NCBI GenBank assembly: GCA_017979445.1
Contig: CM030707.1
Coordinates: forward strand, 19,210,586 to 19,274,585
From: Akebia trifoliata
Lineage: Eukaryota > Streptophyta > Magnoliopsida > Ranunculales > Lardizabalaceae
DNA: 64,000 bases
Direction: 5' to 3'
The position numbers were made by a program, and so were the translations under genes. This document shows, piece after piece, positions 9,662 through 21,008 of this stretch. Below the pieces are notes generated by a model that did not search any database, was not told the DNA's origin, and was given only the letters and a program-made list of their open reading frames with translations. Position 1 is the stretch's first letter. Every line of letters starts with the position of its first letter.

Positions 9662-12260
9662 AAAGATAGATCTATGGTACCTCTCAAATACCTCATAATC
9701 CACTGCACAACCTTCCAATGCTTCTTGCTTGGATTATTCATAAATCTACTCACAAATCCCATTGCTTGTGCAATGTATGGTCTGGTAAAGACCATGGCAT
9801 ACATAAGGCTACTAATTGCTGAAGCATATGGTATTTTTGACATGTATTCCCGTTCCTCATCTGTAGTCGCTTCTTGTCATCTTGAAAGCACAAAATGACT
9901 TGGTAGAGGAGTACTTACTACTTTAGCATGATCTATATTGAACCTCTTCAATACTCTTTCAATGTACTGTGCCTAAGACAACCACAATTTTTGTTCTTCT
10001 TATCTCTATTGATCTGCATATCAAGGATTTTTTTTGATAAATCCAAATCTTCATAGAAAATTCTTTCGAAAGTTGTTCTTTCAGCCTTGTTATTTCAGTC
10101 ATATTTGATCTTGCAACAAGCATATCATCAACATACAAGAAAAGGATGATATAGGAGTCATCCAACTTCTTTAAATAACAATAATGATCAACATTACACA
10201 TTGTATACCCATTACTAGATATAACATTTTCAAACATAATATACCACTATTATCTAGGTACCTATTTCAACTCATACAAACTCTTCCTCAGCTTACATAA
10301 CAAATTTTCTTTTCTGGGTGCCTTATATTCCTGTGGTTGCTTCATGTAAATATCTTTATTCAAGTCACTATGAAGAGAAGTTATCTTCACATCTAGTTTC
10401 TTTAGATGTAAGTTTTATGCACAACAATATTCAAAATAGATCTAATGGTACATAACTTTACAATAAGAAAGAAAATCTAAGTATAATCGATACTTGCCTT
10501 TTATTGAAATCCTTTCACAACTAATCTAAACTTGTATCTTTTGGTTCCATTATGCTCTTTCTAAATCTTGTAAACCCACTTGTTATGCAAAGCCTTCATG
10601 TCCTTGGTTAGCTCAACCAAATTCCAACTTTGGTTTGTAGATAATAACTCCATCTCATCCTCCATTGCATGTTTCCATTGAACCTTTATTTCAACCTGTA
10701 TAGCTCCATCACAACACTCTAGTTTACTAATGTCTGTCAAAAATAAATAACGTAAAGAAAAAAAATATCGACTTGGAGTCTTTCCTTGTGTAACTCTGGT
10801 AGATCTTTGAAGTTCAAGTACAAGAACTTGAGTAAGAGGATCTTGAGTTTCCTCACGTCTATTTTTATCTACCAACCTAAAGACATCCCTAGATGGTGCA
10901 TCATCAAACTCAACATACACATCATCCTTGGAATTTGTAAGAGCATCTTTTCCTTCTACTTTCTTTATATACATTATATTTTCTTTAAATATGACATCCT
11001 TACTTCTAAAGATTTTTTAATCTTTTAAATTTCAAAATTGATAATCAAATTCATTAATGTCATGCCCAATCAAAACAAACTTGATCTAATTTGCTCCTTT
11101 CATTAGAGTCAATGTGAACATAAGAGCTGCAACCAAAAATTTTTAAATGAGATAAATTTACCTATTTTCCTGCCCAAACTTCTTTTGCCAGACCAAAGTT
11201 CAAAAGAACTGAAGGCCCTCTATTGATCAGGTATGCAATAGTGATCACGACATATGCCCAAAATGACTTAGGGAACTCAATATGTATCCTCATACTCCTG
11301 GCACGTTCTATAATGGTTCAGTTCATGTGTTTTGCATTACCTTTCTGTTGAGGCTTCTTAAGAATATGTTTTTGTTTTCATATCCCAATGTGTGTACACC
11401 AGTCTTCAAACTCATCACTGCAATACTCTCCACCAATAATTGACACCAAACACATCAATTTCAACCCAGTATCATTATCAACCAAGGCTTTCTACTTCTT
11501 GAACACACCAAATACATCAAACTTCTGTTTCAAAAAATAAATCTAAAACTTTTTTGTGCTATCATCAATGAAGGCAACAAAGTAACGAGAACCACAAAAA
11601 GAAAAAAAACTTTGGTTGGTCCCCACACATCAATGTGAACTAATTCCAATTTCTTTGATTTTGGAGTCCCTCCAATTTTTGAGAAACTCATTTTTTTTTT
11701 TTTTTTTCTAAAGATGTAGTCTTCAAAAAAGTCTAAATTCATTTCCTTTAGCCTAGATAATTTACCTTTGGAGTAAATTCATCCCTTTCTCACCCATTTG
11801 TCAAAGCCTATGAAGCCAAGTATTAACATCCATACTAGTAGAAGACATTGTTGTAGAACTTTAGGTCCTAGATGTAACATAAGGAGTCCCCTCTTTCTTG
11901 CCACGGGCTACCACCATAAACCTTTTGGTCATATTCCATGAATCAACTAAGAAAGTCATGAGTATCCCCAACTCTGTAAGTTGTCATACTAAAATTAAAT
12001 TCCTCTTCAACTGTGAAACATGTCTCACGTTTTTCAACAGTAAAGACGTCTCACTCGACAGATTTAACTACATATCACCCTTACCAACAATACTGCAAGG
12101 CTTATTGTCTCTAAGATATGCTCTTTCAAAATCACCTTATACGTAATTTTGTAGAATATCTCTATGGAAAGTATCATGGAATGATGCTCCAGAATCTACT
12201 ACCCATGTGTCATCATGTGTGGTAACATATAAGATCAAAGCATTGGAATCACTACCATCA
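9662..12260 (-). pseudogene. Copia pol remnant (protease, integrase, RT, RNase H)
   Basis: Fragments in several frames, all minus strand. Protease: DDTWVVDSGASFHDT near 12230-12180 with the catalytic DSGA. Integrase start: KLELVHIDVWGPTKV near 11670-11620. RT start: WKHAMEDEMELLSTNQSWNL then HNKWVYKI (10680-10561). RT active site: ILFLYVDDMLVARS (10170-10110), with the YVDD catalytic aspartates kept. RNase H lead-in: ASAISSLMYAMVFTRP and VVQWIMRYLRGTIDLSL (9820-9660). Frames are broken by stops between each block, so no polyprotein can be made. Confidence 0.88.
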
Positions 12261-12589
12261 GAAAGGTTAACAAATTATTTATCTCTGCATGTTTATTTGC
12301 AGTTTTGCAGTCCTTTTTGAAGTAGCCCTTCTTCTTATAATTCCAACAACTATTTTATTTTGTTTGTGGTGTTATGGACTTGCCCATTTCCGAACTTAAT
12401 CGACTTTTACCTTGGTTTCCAATGATGGAGTTTCTTCATCTTTCCTCAATACTCAATGCGTTCCGTAAAGTATCAGCTTATCCCGAGGATTTTCTATCAG
12501 GTTCCTTGTTAAGATGATGCCAACAACATCATTAGACTTTAAGTTACCGGAATCAAAAGAATTGCTTACAACCATTACCAGAATAACCC

Positions 12590-13051
12590 AACTATCTGGT
12601 AATCCAAATAAAGTAAAAGGGTCATGATTTCATCTTCAAAGATAATCTTAACAGATTCCAACTATGTTGTGATTGTACTGAATTCGTTTAGATGCTCAAC
12701 CAAATTGCCACCATCGACCATCTTCATGTTGAACAACCTTTTGATAAAGAAAACTTTATTTAAGGTGGAGGGTTTTTCGTATATCTTTGACAAAGCGACC
12801 ATCAGGTTTCTTTTAGTCTTCTCCTTTAAGATATTGATAGCCACAAACGAAGCGAGAAATAATCAAATGGTACCCAAGACTTTCTGTTGAGAATCTGTCA
12901 GTCTTCATCTGTCATGTTAGTTGATTTCTTCATTTTTTTCTCTTAGAGGATTATAAAGATCCTTCTAATAAACAACATCCTTGATTTACATCTTCCACAG
13001 TTTGAAGTTCAAACCATTTAACTTCTTGATTCTTATTTTCTCTTTGGCCAT
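12590..13051 (-). pseudogene. Copia gag remnant (UBN2-type)
   Basis: Starts at an ATG at 13051 after the primer-binding site, with MAKEKIRIKKLNGLNFKLW, a typical Copia gag opening. A stop follows soon after. The block at 12844-12662 (KTKRNLMVALSKIYEKP, VEHLNEFSTITT) is the UBN2 gag core. A zinc-knuckle relic (CWNYKKKGYFKKDC, second Cys replaced by Tyr) lies near 12350-12310. It is duplicated at 14698-15624. Confidence 0.85.
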
Positions 13052-13088
13052 TGCTCTCACTCAAATTAAATTTAGCTCTAATACTAGT

Positions 13089-13445
13089 TGTTAAGAAAAT
13101 AGGGACAATCAAACAAATAACCGAATCGAAACAAAAATGTAAATCACACAAAGAAACAAAAAGATTTTACGTGGTTCCCTCAAGATTGAGGTACGTCCAC
13201 GGATCACATCGACTCTACTATGAAGAGAAAACTTGCAATTACATATTACACCTTTTCACAAAAAACGAGAAATATAAATATCTCAGAAAACCTAACTGTG
13301 ATTTACATAATTATAGTGAAATTACAAAAATACTCTTGGGAATGAGGTCCAAGATAAATACCCAAGCTCAACCGACATGAAGGCGTTGCTTGATTTATTA
13401 GTACATCATTGTTACCAGCACTATCAGGCTCCACCAATCACAACA
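13089..13445 (-). repeat. 5' LTR of the Copia element
   Basis: Bounded by TGTTAAG on the plus strand at 13089 and CACAACA at 13445, so both ends have the TGTT/AACA form. It contains 'tttacgtggttccctcaag' and 'gtccacgg', motifs common in plant Copia LTRs. Its duplicate is at 15625-17274 (interrupted). Confidence 0.8.
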
Positions 13446-13566
13446 GTGTGCAACTAGCTAGTCCCTAAAATTAAAAATGTCATTGAGATTAGTATGGATA
13501 TTTATGTGGAGATAGAGGAAGTCGGTCCAATATAAATTTTTTCTTTTTTTCTTTATATGTGAGTGA

Positions 13567-13592
13567 GAGGGGAGGGGAGGGGAGGGGAGGGG
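13567..13592 (+). repeat. (GGGGA)n run, G-quadruplex-capable
   Basis: Five GGGG blocks spaced by single A residues within gaggggaggggaggggaggg. It meets the simple four-G-run rule for an intramolecular G-quadruplex. The equivalent place in copy 2 is a run of 22 G (17389-17410). Confidence 0.9.
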
Positions 13593-13795
13593 TGTTAAGG
13601 GTAATGTAGTCATTTCGAAAGATACAGTTGTTAAGTGTACTGTACAAAGGTAGCTCACCTTTATCAGTCTATGTGCAACTTTATCATGTCCTCTCATCAT
13701 AAAAGGACAATGTTGGGCGTATACCAAATTTAAGCACTATTTATATATTCTCTCCTGAAATTGAAATAATTCTTTTCAAACCTTATATTTTTATG

Positions 13796-13974
13796 GGTTT
13801 TGTTAACGTGTGCCACGAGGGCACAAGTTAAAGTGCAATAAATACACTTTGGAAATTGAATTTTGTACCAAGAATGCCCTTAAATTTATTTTTACCTAAA
13901 TACCCTCACATTCCAATTTCGCAAGTGTATTTATTGCACTATAATATGTGCCTTAGCACATTTTAACAAAATCC
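13796..13974. mobile_element. Mutator-like MITE, duplication copy 1
   Basis: The ends ggttttgttaac and the reverse of gttaacaaaatcc-type text form inverted repeats, continued inward by a long stem (caataaatacactttgg against its complement). It is flanked by diverged copies of tatttttaat. See the better-preserved copy at 17611-17792. Confidence 0.75.
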
Positions 13975-14450
13975 TAATTTTAATTTCAGTGCAAATTTCA
14001 TCTTTACAAAATTATTTACTTTTAAATAATAAGAATGCACATCATTTACATGAATTTGGGTATAAAAATAGAAAATATAATTATATTATGCAATTGTATT
14101 GGACACAAAATATCAACACCAATAAAATATTATTTTTAATGGTCATTAAAGTAATTTTTTAAGATAAAAGTGCCCCTCATTGTTAAGATTCACTTGTTAT
14201 GCAAAAAACACTTAAGAGGATAATTAAGGGAAATTATCTCTATACGCCACCAATCTCTAAAGACCGTTCAATTTCTCTAGGCACCTCAAATATTTAACTA
14301 TTTTGTTAAGAGCACTCCATCTTTTTTGATTGTATCAAAATCGGACATCTGACATGCTTGAATTTATATCAAAAGTGAACCCATGTCAAAAGTGCACATA
14401 TGACACATATCATATCTCATTCTAATCCATTGTGTAAAGAAGAAAGATGC

Positions 14451-14524
14451 GAAGAAAAAGAAGAAAAAAAAATAGAGAGGGAGAAGGAGAGAGATCAGAT
14501 GAGGAGGAGAAGAAGAAAAACAAA

Positions 14525-14566
<42 letters not shown>

Positions 14567-14690
14567 GAGAGAGAGAAGGAAAGGAAAAAAAATTGAAAGG
14601 AAGAGGGAGATCGAATGAGGAGGAGAAAAAAAATGAAAGGAAGAGGGAGATTAGAGAAGAAGAAAAAAGAAAGAGTGGGAAGTAGTGTTT
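14451..14690 (+). repeat. Polypurine tract with (GA)n core
   Basis: About 240 bp of nearly pure A/G on the plus strand with a (GA)n microsatellite at about 14526-14568. Open frames through it (Ser/Leu/Phe-rich on the minus strand) are composition artefacts. Such tracts can adopt triplex structure. Confidence 0.9.
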
Positions 14691-14697
14691 TTTTATT

Positions 14698-15624
14698 AGA
14701 ATGATGCTCCAAAATTTATTACCTATGTCATCGTGTGTGGAAATATATAAGATCAAAGCATCAGAATCACTACCATCAGAAAGGTTAACAAATGTTTTAC
14801 TTCCTTTGTTTTTGATCTCTATGGGTTTCTTTACATCTTTGTAGTTCTTTTTGAAATGGCCCTTCTTCTCGTAATTCTAGCAACCATCTCATTTTGTCTA
14901 TGGTATTATGGATTTGCCCATTTTCAAACTTGATCAGCCTTTACCTTGGTTTCCCATGTTAGACTTCCTTCATCTTTCCTCAACACTCAATGCATTCCCT
15001 GAAGTATCAACTGATGTCGAGGATTTTCTACTAGGTTCCTAGTTTAAAATAAAGGCAACAACATCGTCAAACTTCAAGTTATCAGAAATCGGAAGAATTG
15101 CTTATAACTATTACCAAACTATCCCAACTATTTGGTAATCTAGATAAAGTAGAAGGGCCCTGATTTCATCTTCAAAGATAATACCAACAAATTTCAATTG
15201 TGTTGTGACTGTATTGAATATGTTCAAATGCTCAGCTAAGCTACCACCGTCGACTATCTTCATGTTGAACAACCTTTTGATAAAGAAAACTTTATTTAAG
15301 GTGGAGGGTTTTTCGTATATCTTTGACAAAGTGACCATCAGATCTCTTTTAGTCTTCTCCTTAAAGATATTGAAAGTCACAAACGAAGCAAGAGATTATC
15401 AAATGGTACCCAGGACTTTTTGTTGAGAATCTCTCAGTCTTCATCTATCATGTTCATCAATTACTTCATTTTTTTCTCTTAGAGGATGACAAAGATTCTT
15501 CTAATAAACAACACCCTCAATTTGCATCTTCCACAGTCCGAAGTTCGAACCATTTAATTTCTCGATTCTTACTTTCTCTTTGGCCATTGCTCCCACTAGA
15601 CATAAATTTAGTTCTAGTACCACT
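14698..15624 (-). pseudogene. Duplicate Copia gag/protease fragment
   Basis: Carries the same gag core (KTKRDLMVTLSKIYEKP, SLAEHLNIFNTVTT) as 12662-12844, and a protease site mutated out of DSGA. The ATG-side text MAKEKVRIEKLNGSNF is followed by stops. No downstream pol is present, because the duplication began in the protease. Confidence 0.85.
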
Positions 15625-17274
15625 TGTTAAGAAAACAAGAACAATCAAACCAATAACTGAATCGAAACAAAATGCAAATCACGCAAAGAAATAAAAAAAA
15701 TTTACGTGGTTCCCTTAAGATTGAGGTATGTCCACGGATCACTAATAAAGTCCCACAAAGTCATTTTTGGGATCGTAATTACTCAAGGATTACCAGTACT
15801 TGATTGCTATTCTTCCCCAAATAAAAACAAATTATATAAAATTGCCAAATTATTGAAAGTTAAGAAAATTTCTATTGATTGCCGGTAAAAAGACTAAATT
15901 TGGAGACAAATAAAAATGGAAATAATTTTCATTACAATACTCGAGTCAAAATGGATCATCCACCAAAATCTCGGAGCAAAAATTCGCCACGTCACCCCGT
16001 CGCAGTGACCTTGTGGTGCACTGCGATAATCCTGGGAAGATTAGTTTCGAGATTCGTATTGAAACTTCTAGACCCTTTGGTTGTTGTAATGATAGATCTA
16101 TCTCGGATCAACTAGAGCAAATTTGACCTGAAACCTGAAAGAAATTCTATAAATAGAAGAGTTGTCTCAAGGAAAGTGGGCCCTCTCCCTTCTTCCTAAT
16201 TTTGCTCTGTATTTTCTATTTTGTGAGAGAGAGAGAGAGTTTTTTTAGAGTGAGAACTGAAATAACCCTTTATTTTCTTTTCTTCTTTATTTCTTCTTGT
16301 AACCTTAGTCTAGTTCTTAATTTATTTTCAAGCTATGTAATCAAAGAGCTTCAAGCAGATTTTTGGAATCAAAGAGCAACAAGAAACCTTCATTGTCTTC
16401 TCTACTTTGCTTTTTTTATTTTATCTTGTTGCTATTTATTCCTCGCGATGATCAGCTAGATTCTCCATAGAAATGTCAATGTAGCTGGAGCAAGTTTATC
16501 TTAATATTGTTGAATCAATTCTATTGTCCATGTTTTAATTGTGCTTTTGTGAAGACTCTTAAATTTGGGATTATTCGATTTATATCTATTGTTCTAACTT
16601 TGATGATTCATATTTAGATAAGATCAAGCTTAATAATACTCAGTGACAAGTTAGACAATTAAACCTGATAATCTCATCCTATTTAAGGATTCACATACTT
16701 TTGAATCACATCTATAATTTATAGATTTACCTTCTGATCCACGAGCAATGATTTGTTGCGTGGATTGAGATAACTATAGAACCGTCTAGATATTAAGATA
16801 ACTTGCAATGGTGGATTTAATCTCTCTAACCTTTACTTTGTATTTTATTTCTTGTTTTAATTTCATTCGTTCTTAGCTATAATCTCTCCAAACTCTGTTT
16901 TAAATTGGTTATTAAAATTTGCATCGATTTTAAGTCAATAGAAGTTTCGAATTAATCGTTGTCCTTGTAGATTGAATTTTGCTCTTAAAAAATTTATTAT
17001 TACTTGTTTATTTTTATATTTGCAATCGAACAATCACATCGATTCTACTAGGAAGAGAAAACTTGCAATTACATATTACACTTTTTCACCAAAAACGAGA
17101 AATATAAATATCGTGGGAAACCTAACTATGGTTTACATAATTATAGTGAAATTACAAAAATACTCTTAAGAATGAAGTCCAAGATAAATACCCAAGCTCA
17201 ACCGACATGAAAACGTGGCTTGATTTACAATACGTCATTGTTACCAGTACTATCAAGTTCCACACACCACAACA
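15625..17274 (-). repeat. Duplicate Copia LTR, split by a solo LTR
   Basis: LTR pieces 15625-15742 and 17033-17274 align to 13089-13445. The split lies inside ggatcacatcg. The adjacent primer-binding site relic is at about 15610-15623. Confidence 0.85.
15738..17037 (+). mobile_element. Solo LTR (gypsy-like) with 5-bp target duplication
   Basis: A 1290-bp insertion (15743-17032) is flanked by ATCAC on both sides (15738-15742, 17033-17037). The uninterrupted target is visible in copy 1 at about 13198. It starts TAATAAAGTCCC (expected TG mutated) and ends in CA. It holds a TATA box (ctataaatagaag, about 16149) and a transcribed-region style tail. No coding DNA, so a solo LTR is the best reading; the gypsy assignment is from general look. 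Confidence 0.8.
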
Positions 17275-17388
17275 GTGTGCAACTAGTTAGTCCCTGAAAT
17301 TAAAAATGTCGTTGAAATTGGTATGGATATTTATGTGGAGATAAATGAAGCGGGTCCCATATAAATTTTTGATTATTTATATGTGAAA

Positions 17389-17410
17389 GGGGGGGGGGGG
17401 GGGGGGGGGG
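17389..17410 (+). repeat. Poly(G) run of 22
   Basis: Homopolymer at the position of the (GGGGA)n run of copy 1. Its length may be an assembly estimate. Confidence 0.85.
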
Positions 17411-17610
17411 ATTGGGGTTTTGTTTAAGGGTAGTGTAGTCAATTCGAAAGAGACAATCGTTAGGCTTTGCCTTTGTCAATGGCTGTCCATCTTTACTATG
17501 TCCCCTCATCATAAAGCAAGGACAATGTTGTGCGGATCCCAAATCTAAGCACTATTTTTACATATTCTCTGCAAAAATTGTAATAATTCTCTTCACCTTA
17601 TATTTTTAAT

Positions 17611-17792
17611 GGTCTTGTTAACGTGTGCCCTTAGGGCACTTGTTCAAGTGCAATAAATACACTTTGGAAATTGAATTTCATAACAAAAATGCCCATACAT
17701 TTATATTTACCAAAATACCCTCACATTTCAATTTCCAAAGTGTATGTTGTGCACTTTAATGTGTGCCCTAAGGGCACATGTTAACAAAATCG
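17611..17792. mobile_element. Mutator-like MITE with 10-bp target duplication
   Basis: Left end ggtcttgttaacgtgtgccc, right end complementary (gggcacatgttaacaaaatc). The flanking 10-mers tatttttaat are identical on both sides. A 9-10 bp duplication with such ends fits Mutator-like MITEs. The stem continues inward almost to the centre. It was inserted before the segmental duplication, since copy 1 has it at the same site. Confidence 0.85.
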
Positions 17793-18052
17793 TATTTTTA
17801 ATTTCATTACAAATTTCATCTTTACAAAATTATTTACTTTTAAATGATAAGAATGCACATTATTTACATGAATTTGGGTATAAAAATACAAAAGATAATA
17901 ATATTATGCAATGGTATTGGACACAAAATATCAATACCACTAAAATAATATTTTTAATGGCCATTAAAGTATTTTTGAAGATAAAAGTGCCCCTCATTGT
18001 TAAGATTCACTTGTTTTGCAGAAAAAACGTAAGAGGATGACTAAGGGAAATT

Positions 18053-19029
18053 TGTAATTACCCTTTCAACGAATTTTGAGATTTAAAGAAACGTGTTTAT
18101 TTGAGAATATTGGAAGTAATCTTATGTTTTAAAATTAATGACATGCCCCTTGACCATGGTAATATCTTATATAACAACGAAAAAAGAAGATCTAAATATA
18201 AAAAATCATTGTTTTCTCTTCCAAAAACCTGTGATTTTTAACTCACATAGATGATGATGATGGTGGAGGTGTGTATGGTTATCATCAACATCATACTAAT
18301 TAGATCTATGTATATTAGATTTATTAAACAATATAAATAATTAAAACATTATTTTAAAATTTAATTTAAATATTCATCGAATTGATTCAACTAAAAAATT
18401 AGTAAGTCTACTTAAATAAGTCAAATAAAATTATATTAAATTTATAAATATATTTTAATAAATATTTTGTTTTTCACAAAAATATTAATAATCAAATAAA
18501 TTGGCGAAGTTTTTATTTGACTTGATATAATTTTTTTTACATTAAACCACTTTGTAAAGTTTTTAAAAGGATATTTCAAGTATTTTTCTTAAAAAAAATC
18601 CTCATAATATCTTTAGTAGTTGAATATTTGATTCAATGGGACTTAAATGGTCCATATTCTTTTCTTGGGGACTAATAGGTACATATTCTCAATAAAGAGT
18701 CCTTCACAGTCATCGTCCCAAAACAGTTTGAAGCAGGCTATTGGCCAATTTACAAACAATTATTTCGTTTCAATCAATCACATTTTCGAAGACAAGATAT
18801 AACCTATGCCACATGGCATGGGTTTAATATAATCTTGAGATAATAAATCCTAACATTGAGATTTGCATTGATTGGTATTATATAAACGGTCCAAATGGGA
18901 GGAATATTTTACCCCTCTACAAGGTCTTATAAGTAATTTCTTGTAATTAGCTATGCTAGTTATAAAGATAGTGTTAATAGCAAAGTTTTAGATGCTTTAA
19001 ATCTTATATAAGAATATGAACTACGCTAA
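18053..19029. other. AT-rich DNA, no gene seen
   Basis: Very A/T-rich (especially 18300-18620). No coding or repeat boundary recognised. Confidence 0.4.
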
Positions 19030-19350
19030 ATACTAGGGGTGCAACTTGGTCCGATTCAAACCGACAATCGAACAAAACCAATACTTTTGGGTGGTTTGTT
19101 TTGGAATAAGTTGCGGTTCAATTCCGAATTACGAAAATGGAGAGTCAATCAATTTGGTTCGATTCTCAAATCGAACTTGTATAAAACCGAATCAAATTCC
19201 ATTGGAACCAAACCAACCCAAAGCGAATTAAAGTCGGTTTGGTTTGGTTCGGTTCGGTTCTACAGATTGCCAATAGTCTATAAATTGTAAGTAACATTTT
19301 TTAATAAAAAAACAAACATAAAATTGACCTCAAACTGTTCTAAACCGAAC
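19030..19350. repeat. GGTTCGG-type non-coding repeat
   Basis: Begins 'ggggtgcaacttggtccg' and is full of 'aaccgaac' and 'ggttcggttcgg', a repeat style scattered through many plant genomes. Open frames here are not genes. A similar stretch is at 23505-23650 and a weak one at 62185-62240. Confidence 0.6.
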
Positions 19351-20117
19351 TAAATACCACGGTTTTTCTTGAAAAATTCTTGTATCTATTTTAGAAAAGA
19401 ATATAACTTGGGGGCATTTTTAGGGGGAAAAAACTCATTTTTATTATTCTATTTATATATTAATTCATATGTAGGAAATATATATCTTTACACAATGGGT
19501 GTTTGGTTTTAAGGGTATATTTTAAAGCCTGATATTTTATGTCGCCCCCCACAGATGCCAACTTGACTCAACTGAGTCATCTCATCTTGAATAAATCAAA
19601 TCATTTTAAGTTATTTATTAATATACCTCTAATGAAGAATGACTTATGAGAAAACACATGAGACCAACCGTTTAGATACGAAATCCTACAATTGACATTA
19701 TGCGTATCTTGATAACATAAATCTAGGAGATACTTATCTTCAAGATAAATCTCAAACATGGGATTTTGTGTTTAAACAGTTGGGATCATGTATTTTTTTG
19801 ATGAGTCAAAGGATCATGACTCATATTTTGTTTAAATATATGTATATACATTTTGTCTTTTGTCTGTTTTTTTTTTCTTTTGATGACAAGAGTGAAAGAT
19901 CTGAAGGCTCGACTAGCATGAACAAGGAAAATAGCCTTAGAGCACCATATCTCACTCAAATCCCTCTGGTACATGTAATACGCCACAAACCACACATACC
20001 GAGTAAGCCAGGATAAATACCTGGGGATAGCAAAGAAAGGGGTTTAAACACAAAACCATTCCCTTTTTGGAAGGAGACCTTGATCACTACGACTCAGCAC
20101 TTGTTGGTTCTTATATA

Positions 20118-20118
<1 letters not shown>
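19351..20118. other. Intergenic DNA, no gene seen
   Basis: Low-complexity T-rich runs and no recognisable coding content. Confidence 0.4.

Positions 20119-20207
<89 letters not shown>
20119..20207. repeat. (AT)n microsatellite, about 85 bp
   Basis: Perfect or near-perfect AT repeat directly abutting the left end of a MITE. Confidence 0.97.
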
Positions 20208-20210
<3 letters not shown>

Positions 20211-20596
20211 AGCGGTTCAACAGCCCCTTATGGTGCCCCATATGGTGCCACGCATTTTTTGTAAATTACTTTTGATGGAGTTACAAGTTTTGGAATAGGC
20301 TGATTTTTTGTGAGGATGATCTCTACAGTGAAGAGATCATCCTCACAAAAAATCAGCTCATTTTGAAACTTCTAACCCTAGTTTACAAGTTGAAGAATCA
20401 TGGACCGTTCAATTTTTGTAAATCACTTTTGACGGGGTTAGAAGTGTTGGAATGAGCTGATTTTTGGTGAGAATGATCTCCTCATCATAGAGATCATCCT
20501 CACAAAAAATCAACTCATTCCAAAGCTTGTAACCCATGTTTTGAAAAATGCGTGCCACCATATGGGGCACCATAATGGGGCTGCTGAACTGCTCCC
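20208..20596. mobile_element. MITE 'A' in (TA)n, double-hairpin type
   Basis: 389 bp with about 50-bp inverted ends (gggagcggttcaacagcccc against its near-complement). Both flanks are (TA)n. The interior holds two palindromes made of ctgattttttgtgaggatga and its complement, separated by 'gaagaatcatggaccg'. The target preference resembles Micron-type MITEs, which sit in (TA)n. Confidence 0.85.
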
Positions 20597-20615
20597 ATAT
20601 ATATATATATATATA

Positions 20616-20995
20616 GGGAAATGTTCAGCACCCTAAGTTTTACCACACACTTTAACAAACGTTTTTTGTCCTACATGGGTTAGAAGTTTTGGAATGAGCT
20701 GATTTTTGGTGAGGATGATCTCTATGATTAGAAGATCATCCTCCCCAAAAATCAGCCCATTCCGAAATGTTTAGCCCCATGTTTACACGTTGAAAAATCG
20801 TGGACCGTCATTTTTTGTAAATCAATTTTGATGGGGTTAGAAGTTTTGGAATGAGCTGATTTTTGGTGAGGATGATCTCCTCACCATAGAGATCATCCTC
20901 ACCAAAAATCAGCTCATTCCGAAACTTCTAACCCATGTAAGACAAAACGCGTTTGTTAAAGTGTGTGGTAAAACTAAGGGTGGCGAACGGGACCC
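20616..20995. mobile_element. MITE 'B', tandem copy 1
   Basis: 380 bp with inverted ends of about 70 bp: gggaaatgttcagcacccta at left, complement of ...ggcgaacgggaccc at right. The interior has the same two-palindrome module as MITE A, but the ends differ. Flanked by (TA)n. Confidence 0.88.
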
Positions 20996-21008
20996 ATATA
21001 TATATATA

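Larger units (their letters stand above)
9591..13445 (-). mobile_element. Degenerate Ty1/Copia LTR retrotransposon
   Basis: Transcription order runs from high to low coordinates: 5' LTR (13445-13089), primer-binding site (13086-13074, TAGTATTAGAGCT, matching the initiator-Met tRNA site with changes), gag, protease, integrase, reverse transcriptase and RNase H, ending in a 71-bp scrap of 3' LTR (9591-9661). The gene order integrase before reverse transcriptase defines Copia. Many stops and frameshifts show it is dead, and most of the 3' LTR is deleted. No matching target-site duplication was found. Confidence 0.9.
12178..14235. repeat. Segmental duplication, copy 1
   Basis: Matches 14698-18052 along its length: protease end, gag, primer-binding site, LTR and about 790 bp of non-element flank including a MITE. 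Because the flank is shared, this is a tandem duplication of genomic DNA and not two separate transpositions. Confidence 0.88.
14698..18052. repeat. Segmental duplication, copy 2
   Basis: Second copy of 12178-14235. It is longer because of a 1290-bp solo LTR plus target-site duplication inside the Copia LTR. It ends at 'aagaggatgactaagggaaa', matching 'aagaggataattaagggaaa' of copy 1. Confidence 0.88.

Noticed and set aside
9674..9898. Plus-strand frame over the Copia RNase H region
   Set aside because: Antisense shadow of the minus-strand Copia pol.
14364..14756. Minus-strand frames rich in Ser, Leu and Phe
   Set aside because: Produced by the polypurine (GA)n tract.
19039..19290. Two overlapping plus-strand frames
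   Set aside because: They lie in a GGTTCGG-type plant repeat, and both frames mirror its repeated text.
20067..20264. Open frame with a long Tyr-Ile repeat
   Set aside because: Translation of the (AT)n microsatellite.
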